Origin: Mycolicibacter kumamotonensis | Lineage (GTDB): Bacteria > Actinomycetota > Actinomycetes > Mycobacteriales > Mycobacteriaceae | Reading direction: 5' to 3' | Length of the DNA: 64,000 nucleotides | Assembly: GCF_002086285.1 (NCBI RefSeq) | Contig: NZ_MVHU01000014.1 | Location: forward strand, 1 to 64,000 | In this document: one piece after another, positions 62,383-64,000 of the stretch | Position numbering within the stretch: the stretch's first letter is position 1 | Layout of the letters: every line of letters starts with the position of its first letter | Position numbers and translations under genes: made by a program | The notes under the pieces: generated by a model | What the model was told of the DNA's origin: nothing | What the model saw: only the letters and a program-made list of their open reading frames with translations | The model's database searches: none

Positions 62383-63617
62383 AAACGGTTGCAGCCCAAG
62401 GCTTCGACTCGGATTTTTGCTACGACCCGTTTGCCCCGGCGGTGATGGCCGACCCGCTGTCGTACTATCGCGTGCTGCGCGATCACCACCCGGTGTACTA
62501 CGTGCCCACATGGGATCTGTACGCGCTGTCCCGCTTCGATGACATCTGGGAGGTGCTCGCCGTCGGCGACGGCACGTTCGTCGCCTCCGAGGGAACACTG
62601 CCCGCCGCAAACGTACTGGCCCGCCACAACAGCGGACCGGTTCCGGATCCGCCGCTCAAGCCCCTGCCCTTCCACGCCGTCTTCGACAAGCCGATCTACG
62701 ACGACATCCGCCGGCTGCAGTCACCGGCGTTTCGGCCCCGGTCGGTGACCGACTGGACGGACCGGATCCGCGCGCTGGCCAATCAGCGGCTGGATGAGCT
62801 GCTGCCGCAGGGCAGCTTCGACCTGACCGCTGACTACAGCGGAATCGTTGTGGCCCAGGTGGTCTGCGAGTTACTTGGCATCCCGCTGGACTGCGCCGCC
62901 GAGGTCCTGGCGGCGGTGAACGCCGGCAGCCTCGCGCAGGCCGGCAACGGCGTCGACACCGCCGCGGCCCGACCCGACTACCTGGACTACCTCATTCCGG
63001 CGGTCCAACGCCGGCGTGCCGACCAGTCGCACGACCCGCTGCCGATCGTCGACGGGATGCTGCGCTACCGCCTGCCGGACGGTCGTGCCCTCGACGACGT
63101 CGAGGCGGCCACCCAACTGCTGTGCATCTTCATCGGCGGCACCGAGACAGTGCCCAAGATCGTCGCGCACGGACTGTGGGAGCTGGCGCGGCGTCCCGAG
63201 CAACTCGCCGCGGTGCGGGCCGACCTGAACAGGGTGGAACAGGCCCGCGAGGAGATGATCCGCTACTGCGCACCGGCGCAATGGTTCGCCCGGACCGCCC
63301 GCAAACCGTTCACGTTGCACGACACCGTTATTGCTCCGGGGCAGCGCATCATCACGCTGCTGGCCTCGGCCGCCCGCGACGAGCGCGAGTACCCCGACCC
63401 CGACGAATTCCACTGGAACCGGCCGATCAAACGATCGCTGGCATTCGGCCGCGGCCAGCATTTCTGCATCGGCTACCACCTGGCCCGGCTGGAGATCACC
63501 GTCCTGGTGGCCGAATGGCTGCGCCGGGTCGGCGACTACCGCATCGCCGACGACCGCGCCACCCGACTGCCGTCGAGTTTCCAGTGGGGCTGGAACACCA
63601 TCCCGGTGGAGGTCTGA
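62379..63617 (+). CDS. Cytochrome P450
   Basis: 412 residues from an ATG overlapping the previous stop. I-helix: LCIFIGGTETVPKI, where Gly-Gly-Thr-Glu-Thr is the oxygen-activation site. Haem loop: AFGRGQHFCIGYHLARLE (Cys about 355). The ExxR region is VEQAREEMIRYCAPAQWFARTA, where the usual Glu-x-x-Arg helix reads EEMIR. The family number cannot be assigned. Its context with a zinc dehydrogenase and thioesterases suggests hydroxylation and oxidation of a lipid or terpenoid. Confidence 0.9.
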   Translation: MKTVAAQGFDSDFCYDPFAPAVMADPLSYYRVLRDHHPVYYVPTWDLYALSRFDDIWEVLAVGDGTFVASEGTLPAANVLARHNSGPVPDPPLKPLPFHAVFDKPIYDDIRRLQSPAFRPRSVTDWTDRIRALANQRLDELLPQGSFDLTADYSGIVVAQVVCELLGIPLDCAAEVLAAVNAGSLAQAGNGVDTAAARPDYLDYLIPAVQRRRADQSHDPLPIVDGMLRYRLPDGRALDDVEAATQLLCIFIGGTETVPKIVAHGLWELARRPEQLAAVRADLNRVEQAREEMIRYCAPAQWFARTARKPFTLHDTVIAPGQRIITLLASAARDEREYPDPDEFHWNRPIKRSLAFGRGQHFCIGYHLARLEITVLVAEWLRRVGDYRIADDRATRLPSSFQWGWNTIPVEV

Positions 63618-63621
63618 GGAC

Positions 63622-64000
63622 ATGTGGGCCCACCGGCTGATCGCGCCCTACGAATTCGAGCGAATCGAGGTCCCCGACCTCACCGAGCATCAGCTCGGCG
63701 AGGACCAAGTGTTGCTGTCCTTCGTCGCCGCGGGGGTGTGCGGCAGCGACCTGCCCGCGTTCCGCGGGGCGCAGGGCAGGCTGGCCGGCGACAGCGGTGC
63801 CTGCGCGGCGGAGAAGAACGGATTCCCGATCCACGAGATCGTCGGAGATGTGATCGCCAGCCGGCACCCGCGGCACCGCCCCGGCGACCGTGTCGTCGGC
63901 TGGGCGTCCGGCTTCGACGGCCTGATGCAGCGGGTCATCGCCGACGGCGAGGGGCTCGCCGGCTACGACCCGACCCTGGCGCCGGCGCACGCGGTGGGCC
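63622..64000 (+). CDS. Zinc-dependent alcohol dehydrogenase (MDR family), 3' end outside window
   Basis: 126 residues are visible. The start WAHRLIAPYEFERIEVPDL, the zinc-ligand Cys in VAAGVCGSDLPAFRG, and HEIVGDVIASRHPRHRPGDRVVGW are the N-terminal marks of medium-chain dehydrogenases (GroES-like domain). The usual GHE of the catalytic site reads IHE here. The frame is open at the window end. It starts 4 bases after the P450 stop, in the same operon, and may oxidise the P450 product. Confidence 0.85.
   Translation, partial: MWAHRLIAPYEFERIEVPDLTEHQLGEDQVLLSFVAAGVCGSDLPAFRGAQGRLAGDSGACAAEKNGFPIHEIVGDVIASRHPRHRPGDRVVGWASGFDGLMQRVIADGEGLAGYDPTLAPAHAVG

Overview
High-GC actinobacterial DNA. The gene content points to a mycobacterium: a complete type VII secretion locus with PE, PPE, Esx and EspG genes, mycobacteria-restricted DUF families, a PknH-like kinase, and a gene order I recall from the Mycobacterium tuberculosis Rv0135c-Rv0153c region. 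The secretion locus is ESX-2: the order eccB-eccC-PE-PPE-esxD-esxC-espG-MinD-like-eccD-mycP-eccE-eccA and the near-identity of EsxC to my memory of M. tuberculosis EsxC identify it. I recall ESX-2 as confined to slow growers and relatives, so that is the likely kind of host. The species is not determined. M. tuberculosis names used below come from memory of gene order and sequence, not from a search.

Layout. (1) 1-1283, plus strand: the C-terminal end of an ESX-associated DUF5631/DUF5632-type protein and a YbaB/EspL-like gene. (2) 1291-18186, minus strand: the ESX-2 operon from eccB2 to eccA2. (3) 18256-26843, an accessory island beside eccB2. It holds two intact proteins that share a DUF4226-like N-terminus but have unrelated C-termini, each followed by a small membrane or exported partner gene. 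It also holds the broken remains of a third module, a lipoprotein with a degenerate trypsin-like motif, and a three-gene minus-strand unit coding for a large putative ESX substrate and its partners. Some stretches here are visibly less GC-rich than the surroundings. (4) 27023-36886: a lipoprotein and a PknH-like kinase, assorted enzymes, two tandem alkaline-phosphatase-superfamily exported enzymes, and a frameshifted pseudogene. (5) 37104-40286: a TetR regulator divergent from a ferredoxin-reductase/acyl-CoA-desaturase pair, and a TOBE protein. (6) 40333-53780: TetR, CYP138-like P450, MsrA, SnoaL-like, epimerase, DUF427, SnoaL-like, HhH glycosylase, TetRs, methyltransferase, aldehyde dehydrogenase, SDR, exported PE-PPE-domain hydrolase, PtpB-like phosphatase and a 47-residue gene. 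(7) 53911-64000: TetR regulators and an apparent catabolic or lipid-modifying cluster (hydrolase, FAD oxidase, two thioesterases, SMP-30, DUF427, NIPSNAP-like, P450, zinc alcohol dehydrogenase cut by the window edge).

How the parts may work together. Regions 1 to 3 form one secretion neighbourhood: core machine, PE/PPE and Esx substrates, a chaperone, a MinD-like ATPase, and flanking proteins that look like substrates or toxins. The DUF4226-like modules look like polymorphic-toxin cassettes with a constant N-terminus, a variable C-terminus and an adjacent candidate immunity gene; this is inference. In region 7 three minus-strand promoters share the same -10 element, which suggests shared control of the TetR, SMP-30 and DUF427 genes.

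No tRNA, rRNA, CRISPR array, insertion sequence or integrase was recognised. No gene-free stretch exceeds 300 bases; the longest is 36887-37103, in which I see nothing recognisable.
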